In this document: positions 24,201 to 34,744 of the stretch, piece by piece | How the letters are laid out: every line of letters begins with the position of its first letter | Numbering within the stretch: position 1 is the first letter of the stretch | From: Hypericum androsaemum | Lineage: Eukaryota; Streptophyta; Magnoliopsida; Malpighiales; Hypericaceae | NCBI GenBank assembly: GCA_963995505.1 | Contig: OZ023182.1 | Span: 16,343,619 to 16,407,618, forward strand | Direction of reading: 5' to 3' | Length of the DNA: 64,000 nt | The notes under the pieces: model-generated | The model's database searches: none | The model's input: only the letters and a program-made list of their open reading frames with translations | What the model was told of the DNA's origin: nothing | Position numbers and translations under genes: made by a program

Positions 24201-26204
24201 TCAAAGTCCTAGTTGCCTGAAGATAGTTAACGGCATGAGGTTAATGCTGGCACCAAGATCACACAAGCACTTAGAAAATTCAACATCACCAATAAAACAA
24301 GGGATAGTAAAACTCCCTGGATCCTTAAGCTTAGCCGGCAAATCCTTGGAGATGAGTGAGCTGCAATTGACGGTTAGAGATATCGTTTCTTCTTTGTCCC
24401 ACTTCTTCTTATTGGTGAGGAGTCCTTTGAGGAATTTGGCATAATGCGGCATTTGATCAAGCATCTCCAAGAAAGAGACACTTATCTGAATACCCTTCAT
24501 CTTTTCAATAAAACCAATGAATCTTTTATCTTCCATTGGTTTCTTCTTGAGTCGTTGAGGAAACGGTGGAGGTGGAATTCTTGGTGGTGGAGGAACATAA
24601 AATTCCTCTTCTTCAATGGGCTGAACTAGCACTTCTTCCTTCTCTTTCTCCTTCACTTTCTCCTTCTCTTTGGATGTCGTAGAGGCTCCTTCGATCTCCT
24701 TGCCACTTCTTAGAGTAACAGCTTTGACATCTCCTCTTGGGTTAGCCTCTGTGTTGCTTGGCAGTGAACCTATCGGTCGTCGAGTATTTGCTGCAGCTAA
24801 GTTTCCAAGTTCAATTTCCATCTTTTTGAGTTGTGTTGCTTGCCCTTTAAGGAATGTCTCAATCTCTTGCTGTCGAACTTCACAACGATCCATCCGCTGC
24901 ACAGTTATGGATTGTTGTTGAATAGACTGCTGGACTACTCCAACTAGCTGGTCGATCTTTGCGAAGACGTTGACTTGGTCGCCCACCAGCTGGTCGATCT
25001 TATCTCCCATTGTTTTGACTTGATCTCCCACATATGGTTTTCTGTGCTCTTGCTGAGTGCCAGTGTTGTATGGCTGCTTTCCAAATCGAGAGAAATTTGG
25101 TTGACTTTGGTTGGAGTAACCTAACCCTCCTGGTTGCCTATCAGCGATAGCTTGAATTTCTTCCAATACTGGACAGTCATTGGTGGGATGCTTTTCTTTG
25201 CAAAGTTCACAAACATCTTGCACTGCAGCTATCTTTTCCTTGCTTTTAGCCAGGTCTTCAAATCTTCTGGTAAGGGCCTCAAGCCTGGCTTCGAGCTTGG
25301 TGTTGCTATCCACTTCCAGTATCCCTCGGGTTGCTCCTCTGTGTGGTATTCTGGCAGACTCCTTTGGCCACATGCCATTGACTTCTGCCATCTCCTCCAT
25401 CAAACGAGTGGCCTCGTCAGCAGTATTTCTTAAGAACACCCCTTGAGATGAGGCATCAATATGATCACGAGATGGGCCATCTAACCCATTGTAGAAGATC
25501 TTCATGAGGTTCTCCTGTGATATGCCATGTTGAGGGAAAGCTCCTTGGAGATCTGTGAATCTCTCCCAAGCTTCATAGATGCTCTCCCCATCTCTTTGGA
25601 CAAAGGTGTTGATTTCTTGCAAGAGTTTGGCCGACTTGGCCATGGAGAAGAACTTTCGCAGGAAAGCATGGGCTAAGTCTATCCAACTCCTTATTGTCTC
25701 TCCTTTCAACTTGTTATACCATACACGAGCTCGATCCTTCAGAGAGAAGTGAAAGAGACGTAGCTTCAAGACGTCATCATCTATTCCGTGAAACTTCATG
25801 ATATTGCATATATCCTCGAATCGAGAAAGATGGTCTTGAGGATCTTCACTCGGTAATCCATAAAACTGGACAGAATTTTGCAGTAATCCCACAATGGCTG
25901 CTGGGATCTGGAATGAGTGGGCTCCTATTGGTGGTTGTTGCAACCCATTAGGATTCCCATTCCATGTAGGAACAGATGACTCCAGCAGGGTCCTTCTTCG
26001 TGGCGCACCTGCAAGGGCTTGGGTTGCTTCCAAAGTAGCGTCATAAAGAGCTTGGGTCGCCTCGTCATTATCATCCTGATTTTGTGCCATGGATCTGGAT
26101 TGGTCTCTCCTTTCACGCCTAATTCTCCTTTCAAGTATATTGATGTCAATCTCAGATAAGGCGTTTGTGTCAGGGCCAAGTCCTGCACTCCGGGTTCTTG
26201 GCAT
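24201..26204 (-). pseudogene. Athila gag and start of protease
   Basis: It starts at an ATG 117 bases inside the 5' LTR border (MPRTRSAGLGPDTN). The retrotransposon gag domain follows (EDPQDHLSRFEDICNIMKFH, RVWYNKLKGETIRSW), then a zinc-knuckle-like CELCKEKHPTNDC, a Lys/Glu-rich and Pro-rich linker, and the protease active site CLCDLGASINLMPL. It terminates a few residues later at TGA 24201-24203, in the middle of the protease fold, so it is not a natural gag end. Confidence 0.92.
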
Positions 26205-26297
26205 GCACTAAAGAGACTCGCAAAAGCGAGTGCACAAAATCAGCAAATATGCTGTACACAAAACCAATTACTTTTGGTTTTATGTCCTAAAATCTCA

Positions 26298-26318
26298 GTT
26301 CCGTGTCGACGGCGCCAA
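26298..26318 (-). promoter_or_regulatory. Athila primer-binding site (tRNA-Asp-like)
   Basis: Two bases inside the 5' LTR the minus strand reads TTGGCGCCGTCGACACGGAA. The first ten or so bases match the TGGCGCCGTT site used by many plant Ty3 elements with tRNA-Asp. The same sequence stands at the LTR of the second element (about 63319-63339). Confidence 0.75.
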
Positions 26319-26320
26319 TT

Positions 26321-27977
26321 TGACGTACGCAAAATTGACAAGCAATTTTAACGCACAAACAAATAGTATAGTGTATAAGTAAGGTTCTTGAACTGAGAGA
26401 GATAGAACATGAAAATTAAAACAATCAATCGTATGTAGCCAAATTGAAATAAGTTCGTAAAGTAAAGAATGATATGAGGTTGCAAGACAATAAGTAAACT
26501 AAGAAATGTAAATAGACGGTTTGTACTTTAATAAAATAAAGAGAGCACGATGCTTTTATGGACTACCTATCTATGTCAAGATCATGGTTATTTATGAAGT
26601 TCTAACTAGTACCCGGAGTGTTCTAATGCATCCTCCTAACGCTTTCGCTCATTAGGCCGATAAAACTAAGCTAGAATAGTTCACGAATACCAACTAACGC
26701 TTTCGCTCATTAATTAGATCGTGAACTAAGCTAAACTCAATTATAAAGTTAACTCCTCGTGGGTTATCCCTTAGTATCAAGATGTCTCATTAATACCTAA
26801 GAATATGTCAATTGATCCTTCCGTTGAATTTAATGCCTTTCGGTCCACTATCATCAACTAACATCATAATCTAAGTGATCAAGTTAGATTAAGCATTACG
26901 ATCATCAATTGACAACTACTACGAAAGTTGATCAAACCATAACCCAACATAGATAAGTAATCACATAATTAAAGCATCGTACTCACAAGAAAAACTACTC
27001 ACAAGTCATGTTCATACAAGAAGAAAACTTATACAAGAAAATGATAGAAAGTAACATTAAAGAGAGAGATAGAGAAAACTCAAGATGTGGTCAAGAGCTT
27101 CCTCAAGCATCCTTCTTCAAGCTCCCTTCTAGCATTCCTCCAATGGTGCTCCTCCTTGGTATTCCTCACAACTCTCAATCTCACAACTATATTCTTCAAA
27201 AACTAGATATCTCTTTGAGAGCAATTCCCTCCTCTATTTATAGTGAATGAGATGAGAGCTTTTTCTCCACTCATCCATCAAAAGAGAAGGTGGATGGATG
27301 AATATTCTCTCTTTTGAGTTGGAAAGCCTTTCTTTTGATGGTGGAAAGCACTTTGGAGGTGGAAAGCTCCACTTTGGAGGTGGAAAGCTCTTCTTTCCAA
27401 CAAGGAGCACCAAGGAGAATTATTTATACAAGGCACTCAAGTTCCCAGCCATGTGAAAGAAAGAAAGGCAATCATGGTCCATAATGGTCCTTGAATTTTC
27501 GGCCAAATTTGTACAGATTGCTGGCAGAATTAACGCTCGACTTTGGACGTGATTTTTATCCCTTTTGGGCTTCGAATTTGAAGAAGCCCATTAGAGACAA
27601 ATGTGTAGCCCAGGATGTCTTCTTTCCGGAGCAACTGAGTTTGCTTCATCGGTCTTCGGATGAGAAAGTTATCTACATTTAAGTTACAGGAGGTCAAACT
27701 CGCCCACATCTTCGAGTGCCCGATCAAGCGTCAATCTTTTAGGCTACTCCGATAGAATTCAACACGAACCAATGGTGCACCAACATCCTCCCTCTCATCT
27801 CACAAGGGCTTCTAGCAATAAACATGAAAGAAACACAATAAAAATTAAGAGGTTACACGAAAACTAACATAATACGAAATAAGAGATATTAACATCAAAT
27901 AACACGTAAACCTACTAGAAATGATAGGAATTCAATGCTAAAACATACGCAAACAATGAATGTTTTCACACTCATCA
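26321..27977 (-). repeat. 5' LTR of the Athila element (1657 bp)
   Basis: It is nearly identical to 17639-19296 and flanked on the right by the ACGAG target duplication. Confidence 0.95.
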
Positions 27978-28645
27978 ACGAGCACGAGCACGTGCACGCG
28001 TACGTGTGTGTGCGCATGGCGCATTGGACGCAGGTCGCAATGGGCGCTTTGTGGCGCACTTGGCACTTCGCACGTGCGCATCGTCACGAGGAGCTGCGAG
28101 CGCCTTCAGGTTGGCCGCCGAAGAGGCACGACGGGGTGGAAAGTCCAGGAGACTTCCAGAAGGCCGAAGGGCTACGAGATCTGTCACCGAAGGGCTACGA
28201 GCGCAGCCTGGCGCGCCTGGAAGGATCCAGAAGCCACCGAAGGGCCACGAGCGCAGCCAGTCAGCCTGTTGGCCGAGCGGACGCGTCCCTTCGGGGTGGC
28301 TACCTCCCTGCCTCCTCCAGCCTATAAATAGGCCTGCCCCCTGCCAGAATTCTCATCCAGCAACACATCCACCTCCTAACATTGTTGTCTTCTCCTCTCC
28401 CCCCGTTCTTCATCTAGAAAAGAGTCCCGAAAGTTCTGGGTATATAAGGGTTCGCCCGAAAGTTTCGAGATACGTGTGCAACGGTCTTGGAAATCCCCTA
28501 AACAGTCGTTGTATCTTGGGGACGATTGCCGAAGCCCGTACCGCACTGAAATATACGGGGCAATCTCGTCTTACGGAGAAAGTGTCCAACACTTGCCTCG
28601 ACTGAAGTAGATCCTAATCAAGTACACCAACTCCAACGAACAACA
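27978..28645 (+). repeat. 3' LTR of the copia element, second part
   Basis: It continues the LTR after the Athila insertion, matching the 5' LTR from about 12180 to 12884. It includes the TATA box (28322-28331) and the CAATCTCGTCTTACG word (about 28561-28575). It ends CAACA and is followed by the copia target duplication ACTCC. Confidence 0.92.
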
Positions 28646-28650
28646 ACTCC

Positions 28651-29271
28651 CAGTCCTAGCCAGCTGCTACGGCCTACGGGATATCTGTCCCAAACTCCAA
28701 ACAAATATTGAAACCCTAAGGGGCTGCCGCTGCTTGCTTCCTTTCACTGCTCCGCCTCCGTTGGTAGCTTGCTTCCTCCCGCTGCTCCGCCTCCGCCACC
28801 GCCTCCGTTGATCGCTTGCTTCCTCCTGCTGCTTCTACATAATGGTAAGTTCATCTAGATATCAGTTGCTTCTTCGACCTGAGATCTCTCTGTCTCCCCG
28901 TGTGTTATCTTTGTTAATTTTTTCATTTGATGTAATGCTACTCTACATAATGGTAAGTTCATCTAGATATCAGTTGCTGCTTCGACCTGAGATCTCTCTG
29001 TCTCCTCGTGTGTTATCCTTGTTAATTTTTTTATTTGATGTAATGCTACTGCCATTTTGTCACTCTTGTGAATTTGTATGCTTTTTTAAGTTAGTTGGTG
29101 AATGAAATCGTGGATGATATAGTAATTCGGATAGTTCGGATTATCCGAGTCCGAGTCCGAAAAAAGTTTGGATATTCGGATTCGGATAATTCACTATTCG
29201 GACTCGGACTCGGATAGTAAAATTTTTATTTCGGATAGTTCGGACTCGGACTATCCGAATGCTCACTCCTA
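28651..29271. other. Right part of the hAT, with a 108-bp tandem duplication
   Basis: The segment holds a GC-rich block with repeated GCTGCTCCGCCTCCG words (28735-28810). Two near-identical 108-bp units follow at 28835-28942 and 28943-29050, each beginning CTACATAATGGTAAGTTCATC. The AT-rich, TCCGAGTCC-repeat subterminal region comes last. The units contain ATG directly followed by a splice-donor consensus (GTAAGT), so this may be a duplicated first-exon/intron border kept from the autonomous parent. Confidence 0.7.
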
Positions 29272-29395
29272 CTTATTGCCATAGATGGGTTATTAAATTT
29301 TAATATTAGTCTCAATGCAGGACTAGGACCGAGACTTCTCGTTAATTTAGAAAGGTTATCACTTTAGAGAATATCGCTTTAAAGTGGTTTTACTG

Positions 29396-31278
29396 TAAAG
29401 TTTAATCTAGAGGTTTTGAGTTCGAGTATTTAATGTTAAATAATTGTTAAGAAATTTGCCATCTTTTAAAAATCGTACTCGGCTTAAACTTGAATTACTC
29501 GGTTACTATATATAAAAAATGTATGTTGGATACAAATGCATAAGAAATAGATGGTCAAAAACGTAAAAACCCTGGCGTGAGGGGCAAACTAAACTTGTGG
29601 ATTCCACCCAAAAAAAAAAACTAAACTTGTGGAGTTGAAACTGTCCCAACTCATGAAACGCAAGTATAATAATAGGATATTCCAAAGGCATGTTCGGTGC
29701 GATGGTACTTTAATTCCATTCTTATGAAGGTATATTCCTCTCTATTTATAGAAAAAATGGAATTGGCACTAATTTAACTTATCTTTTTCTTTTTGGTCAA
29801 GAATATGAATATAACTTATCTTTAACACCGTAAAGGAATTTTTTTTATAAAAAGCCTTCCACTTCTCTCTACCCATGGGGTCATTTGCTCTTCCTCTTGC
29901 AACTTCAAAATCTTCATCCCCGTATCAAGGTACGAAGAAGAAATCCGTAGAAGACCCAGTTCATGATCCAACGGGTAAAGTGATTCGTTTAAGTTTTTAG
30001 AGTTGAATAACTAATTGATTAACCGACTCAGCGAGCACAAGTATATGTATATTAGTCTCCGTGCATATTTTTATTCGGGAGTTTCCTTTTGAATCCGAAT
30101 AGAATTAAAGTCTCTTACCATTTAGAAGGTTAATTTAGAGAGGACGAATTTTCCTTTTGATGATGTTTAGTGCATGTTTGGCATAGCAGTTTGTAAGCAA
30201 ATAGCTGAATACGAATAGTATCTGGAAAAACGCAGATGAAAGACAATAGATTTAGATCGTTGAACTTAAAAAAGTATTGTCCGAGATGAACAATTATTTG
30301 ACGTAATAGTTTATAGCGGAGCGGATATTTGTTATATGCGTGTTTGTTGGTGAGCCAGTGATTACGATTAATTGGCATTATTATCCTTAATTAGGATGGC
30401 AATTGCTCCTAGAGGATCGAATCGAAATATCGAACAACGAAGGGGTATTGATAAGATCTTTTCCATTTTCAAGTTGCTGTTTCTTGAATAGTACGTACAG
30501 GGTGATGGAAGTAAGGTAGCTCTTGTCTTCCAATCTTTTTCCAGTCTGTTTCTTGCACAGGAGATGCAGAAACTTGGTGTTTAACAAAGTGTTGGCAGTT
30601 ACAAGAGTAAAGGGCTTCAAGTATATCTTGGAAGGTGGCTCCCGACGCCTTTCTCCATGGATCCCGACGACAATGCGAGTTCCTCGCATTGTCATCGTCG
30701 AAGTCCAGGTGCGAAAGAGTCGCGCGCCGTTAGAGGTTGCGAAATCAATTAACCCTGCGTGGTCAATGGAAGCACTTTTAGATTAGAACTTGTTTCATTA
30801 TATATGTACTAACTAACATGAGGAAGCCGGAGACAGGGTTGTGCTGGATTGATTACCTGATAAAAAGGAGGTTTAATTGATCTGGATCTCATGGGGATCA
30901 ACTCTGACTGGCTTTAGTCTTCTGTGGACCCTCCCTAGGTACTCGAACAAAAATGCAAAGAGACTATAGATATACAACAGGAATATGTGCAGCTTTTCTA
31001 CAGCACCGAATCGCTTGGAATCCGCGCTCTCCCTTCCAATGGCTATTTCTCTCTCCGAGGAACCTATAGGCAGAGAGCGCGGCAGTCAGTCCCGAGACAA
31101 GAAAGACGCAATATCAAAGTACTGCCGAGGCTTTGGGATTAGTCCTGTCAACTATGTCACTGCCTGAATTGAGTGAGCTACAGCCTTCTGAAATAGGCAT
31201 AATGCTAGCTGTTCTCATAAAAATAGGAATAGCACTAACTATTTTGGTGATTCATAGCAACTTAAACCAACCTCGACA
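29396..31278. other. Intergenic DNA, no supported gene
   Basis: Mixed AT-rich sequence. Short open stretches near 30523-30786 and 30985-31167 have no recognisable family, splice context or partner exons, so I leave them uncalled. The end includes the 3' UTR of the minus-strand hydrolase. Confidence 0.5.
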
Positions 31279-34200
31279 CTAACCAGAGGTTTTCGTGGGC
31301 ACGTTGGTCCAGTCAATTGGGCTTATCCCTTCTTCTGCTGCCTTAATCAACTCGATGAGAGCATTGTTGACCTGCAGCATCCAGATAAGAACGAATGAGT
31401 TACTCTTGGGACATTAAACGCATGTGCGAATTCTAGGATGGGGCGAGTATTTATCTAAAGCTCAGAGCACATGATTGGAATGACCGAATAGCAACTCCTT
31501 CAGGCAACAGAAGCAACTATTGTTGCTCAAGATTGCAAGAATTGCTTCACTTCGGATATTGCAGATTACTTTCCCAATCGAACCTGCATTCCTACATGTT
31601 GCTCATACAATCTGTTTTGCAGGCGTCAAATTTCCTACACTCTACCATATTGATTGCAAGTACTGTGAGTACCTCTTCAGTCCTCTCGTGACTGACGAGA
31701 TGCCCACCATGGAGATCTACCATTCTAGCAGCAGGATACAACTTCTCCGCAAGTCTCTCTGCATAATACATTTGAGCGATGACGTCATACCTACAAGTTG
31801 AAAGGACCTCTGATCAGCCCTAAGCAGGTAAGAGCTCGTGAGCCATATCTATTTGTTGCCACATGTGTCAATAATATTCAAAATTAACATGATTCGTACT
31901 GCAGAAAGAGTGCACTAGTCTTCTCTCACCAAATTAAGTAGACAATGCCAGAATATGGTTTCCTTTTATCAAGCCAGGGAAAAATTATCTTATATGTAGG
32001 AACCGATGAGGAAATAAGCAGCTTTATCTTGACAAACTGAAAGTTCCATTCTCCAGACGGCGAGTACCCAAATGCATCGCATTCAATTTGACTTTTAAAG
32101 AGAGATATTAAACTTTGAAGGGAAAGAAGCAACTGTTGCTTCGGAGATTGTTGCTTAGACTATTCGTTCAAAGGCCATTGTATCTTCTTACTATGAACGC
32201 CATTATTAGAAGTAATGATTAGCAGCTCGGGATTCTGATGTTACAAGGGTTGAAATGCAAAACGAGAAAACTGAGCCTCTTTCGCAGGCAATCTTAAACA
32301 AGAAAACAAAGCAGAAGCTCTTTACTGAATACCTGCCATGAATGACAGACACAAGAAACCCAGCACCACGAATCTTCTCAATCTCTGGTCCTGTCACCTT
32401 ATGCGTCCAACAAGCATTAAGTTGTCCTTCAAAACCATAACTAGACTGCATTCCCGTAGATGATATGCCTTTAACATATTGCTGCAATGAATAGCTTTAA
32501 CGATTAGTTCATTGATGCACCCCAGGATGGAGAGGAGATTCAACAGCAACAGCACACCAATCTGGTGACTATAAACCGAGTCACTTAAACCTGAAGAGGC
32601 AAGATGCGTGCCAAGTGATACTAACTTGCATCCTAAGCATACTTGCACACACAGGATGATGCTATGCTATGATTAACAAGTATTTAGAATCTAGTCATCC
32701 AGAATGAGTTATATCTTGTGTATTGCCTATGGGACCAAGTGGATATATATACTTCTTGCAAGTTAAAAACAGGAAATCCATCCACAAATAGGAAGTTAAT
32801 GAAACCTGATTTATTTACATAAATTATGGTAAAAGCCAGCTAAAAAGCTAATAATCCTGCTGTGCTTACTTCATATAAGATTTCTCTTCTTGTTTTGAGT
32901 CCAACATATTCTTCCAGATATTCCTGCCATCTTCACCAAGTTAGAACAACATACTAGCAGCAGTTTTTCTTGCCAATATAGAGGCAATGGGATGTAGGAA
33001 AGGACATGGTATTAACCTTGGAATAGTGAGTGTCCAAGTCAACTGCGGCCCTTTGTTCAGGAGTTTTCGCCTTCAAGAAGCGGTATGCAATGGATACTGT
33101 TACACGGTCAAACTGCAACGGTTCTCAAGTTATTCAGCATCCAACAGGTAATATAAAGACACAAATGGATTTGGCATTGCAGCAGTGGACACAAGAATAA
33201 GCATTGATCACAAAAGATAATTACAAAATCGGTCGCAAGTTCACTAGGGTACTACTCTTGAAGCCATTTAAATTGAGGGCAAGTCGATACCCAGTTGTTC
33301 CAAATACACGGTTCAGGAATCAAGGGAAGATGAGCTTGGTTATTAGCCGACATCCAAATTTAGTAACAGCCAATACTTGGTTTGACAACGAACAAGTCGT
33401 TCATCTGTGGCTTGTAACAGGGCCTACCTTATTCAACCATTTGACAAATTCCAAAGGAAAGAGGCTGACGTCTAGAAGTGGCTTTCAGCTAGAGTTATTT
33501 CCAATTATAAATTTCTCTTTCTAATAGTATTTAAAGCTGCTTCCACACTCTAACATAAGAACAAGAAACACGTAAACTACCAGAGGCCCACGTCTGATCA
33601 GAAAAACAACAGGTTTGATCTCCCATCAGCTCCCAATAACATACGTGTTCGTGTTGCAGAGAGCACTGGTAGGCTAAAAGCAACACTATGCCAACGATTA
33701 AAATTTAACCGACACTTGCTGTGCTGTATGTTGTCTGCCCTTTCAACATATTCACCAGGTAATAGGTAAATGGCCCAAAAAAACCAAAGGTAGAAGCAAG
33801 TTTCAACCGAGATTTTTTCGGTCTAAAGTCGACATAAGAGCAGTGAACATACAATAAACTTAGCACCAACCCCCATTTGATTTTTCTTTAAAAAAAATCC
33901 CATTTGATTTTAGTTTCCACCTCAGAGAAGAAGAAAGGTCACGGAATTACGCAATTATTTTCAAACTTGATGCAGAAAAGGTCAATGTTGATCAGCTGCA
34001 AAAACTACAGGGATGACTGCAGCGGATTGATACCTTCGGGAAGCATTCGAAACCACCTCCCGTCACATTGAGCAACGCCAATGACAGGACTCGCTCGGGC
34101 ACCAATGCTGCCAACTTGCAAGCAATCATAGCCCCTGCAGAGAAACGAGCACTACTGTTAGCCGTCAAGAGAGGCGTTTCGAAAGGCGGGATTCACGCTC

Positions 34201-34744
34201 GCTCAACTCACCCATGGAATGACCAAAGACATGAGCTTTCTCCCAACCCAGATGATCCAACAAAGCCACCGCGTCCGTCGCCATTATCTGCGTCCTGATC
34301 GTCGATCCCCCCCCACCAAAAAGTCAACATCATCTCACATTCTAATTCCCAATCCACCATTCAAAAAGAAGGAACTCACGTGTATTCTGTTTTCTTGGTG
34401 GGGACGGAGCTCCGCCCCATCCCGCGATTGTCGAAGGCGCACACCTCGACCCCTCCGTCTCCCTCCTCCTCCCCCGCCGCGCCGCCTCCGTTGACCACGT
34501 CGGAGCCCGTCAGCCCCTCTATCTGCGGGCCCCACGAGTCGTGCGTCCCCGCCAATCCTATCCACACAATTTAAAAATTGGATTTTTATTTTTTCCTTTA
34601 AGGAGATAAATAAGATGATCGAGTATATAAGACGATACCGATGATGAGTAGGACTTTGGTGGGCCCCCTGCCGTAAGTCCGGTAGAAGATACCCACGCCA
34701 TTGTCGGAACCTCCATCGCCCTTCGAAACCTCGCAGAACGGCAT
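31279..34744 (-). CDS. Alpha/beta-hydrolase fold protein
   Basis: Nine exons fit in phase on the minus strand: 34744-34639, 34557-34380, 34294-34212, 34134-34034, 33112-33017, 32923-32870, 32481-32333, 31790-31673 and 31371-31279 (978 bp, 325 residues). The start MPFCEVSKGDG is the first ATG of the frame. The fold is shown by the oxyanion-side motif GLAGTHDSWGPQ, FDNRGMGRSS, the nucleophile elbow FGHSMGAMIA with the catalytic Ser, and the catalytic His in DLHGGHLVSHE near the end. There is no clear signal or transit peptide and no membrane segment. The substrate cannot be read from the sequence; plant relatives are mostly annotated only as hydrolases, and members of the superfamily include esterases and hormone receptors. 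It has no functional link to its neighbours. Confidence 0.9.

Larger units (their letters stand above)
17639..27977 (-). mobile_element. Athila-lineage Ty3/gypsy retrotransposon (10.3 kb), innermost layer
   Basis: It lies on the minus strand: 5' LTR at 26321-27977, 3' LTR at 17639-19296, with an ACGAG target duplication at 17634-17638 and 27978-27982. The LTRs are almost identical; the differences I found are one indel and two substitutions in about 1.66 kb, so insertion was recent. Gag and pol form one reading frame from 26204 to 20787 broken by two TGA codons. The primer-binding site resembles tRNA-Asp. RT and integrase sequence, the lack of a chromodomain and long non-coding DNA before the 3' LTR fit the Athila lineage. 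Confidence 0.93.
11915..28645 (+). mobile_element. Ty1/copia LTR retrotransposon inserted in the hAT
   Basis: The 5' LTR is 11915-12884. The 3' LTR begins at 17341 and is interrupted at 17638 by the Athila element, resuming at 27978 and ending at 28645. The LTRs start TGTTGGG and end CAACA. The 5-bp target duplication is ACTCC (11910-11914 and 28646-28650). Domain order gag, protease, integrase, RT, RNase H is the copia order. Two stop codons and a frameshift make this copy defective. The LTRs carry several indels and substitutions, so it is older than the Athila inside it. RT similarity suggests the Tork/TNT1-like side of copia, with low certainty. Confidence 0.93.
11600..29271. mobile_element. 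Non-autonomous hAT element (~0.94 kb) containing the nested retrotransposons
   Basis: The ends are TAGGAGTGAGCA on the left (from 11600) and its complement TGCTCACTCCTA on the right (to 29271). They are flanked by a perfect 8-bp target duplication, CTTATTGC, at 11592-11599 and 29272-29279. Both subterminal regions are full of GGACTCGGA/TCCGAGTCC words in both orientations, likely transposase-binding repeats. The element's own sequence is only 11600-11914 plus 28651-29271; the rest is the copia and Athila insertions. There is no transposase. The 8-bp duplication and terminal motif place it in the hAT superfamily. Confidence 0.9.
11525..29395. mobile_element. Emigrant-like MITE, split by the hAT insertion (outermost nest layer)
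   Basis: The right part (29280-29395) matches the right end of the intact MITE at 38929-39517, including GGTTATCACTTTAGAGAATATC and the terminal CAGTAAAACC read on the minus strand, followed by TA. The left part (about 11525-11599) matches the same family just before the break: ATTTTCTCAAAAAGTATCAC here against ATTTTCTGAAAAAGTACCA there. The two halves become continuous once the hAT at 11600-29271 is removed. The far left terminus was not identified, so this copy may be truncated. CAGTAAAACC ends with a TA target duplication are those of Emigrant/pogo-like MITEs. Confidence 0.65.

Noticed and set aside
24201..24203. TGA between gag and pol as programmed readthrough
   Set aside because: It sits inside the protease fold just after the active site, not at a gag-pol border, and a second TGA lies in integrase; mutation is simpler.
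17639..27977. Near-identical 1.66 kb segments as an assembly duplication
   Set aside because: They are LTRs: TG...CA ends, ACGAG duplication, primer site and polypurine tract on the inner sides.
30523..31167. Two short open stretches in the gap before the hydrolase
   Set aside because: Composition and motifs give no support for coding, and they lack matching splice signals.
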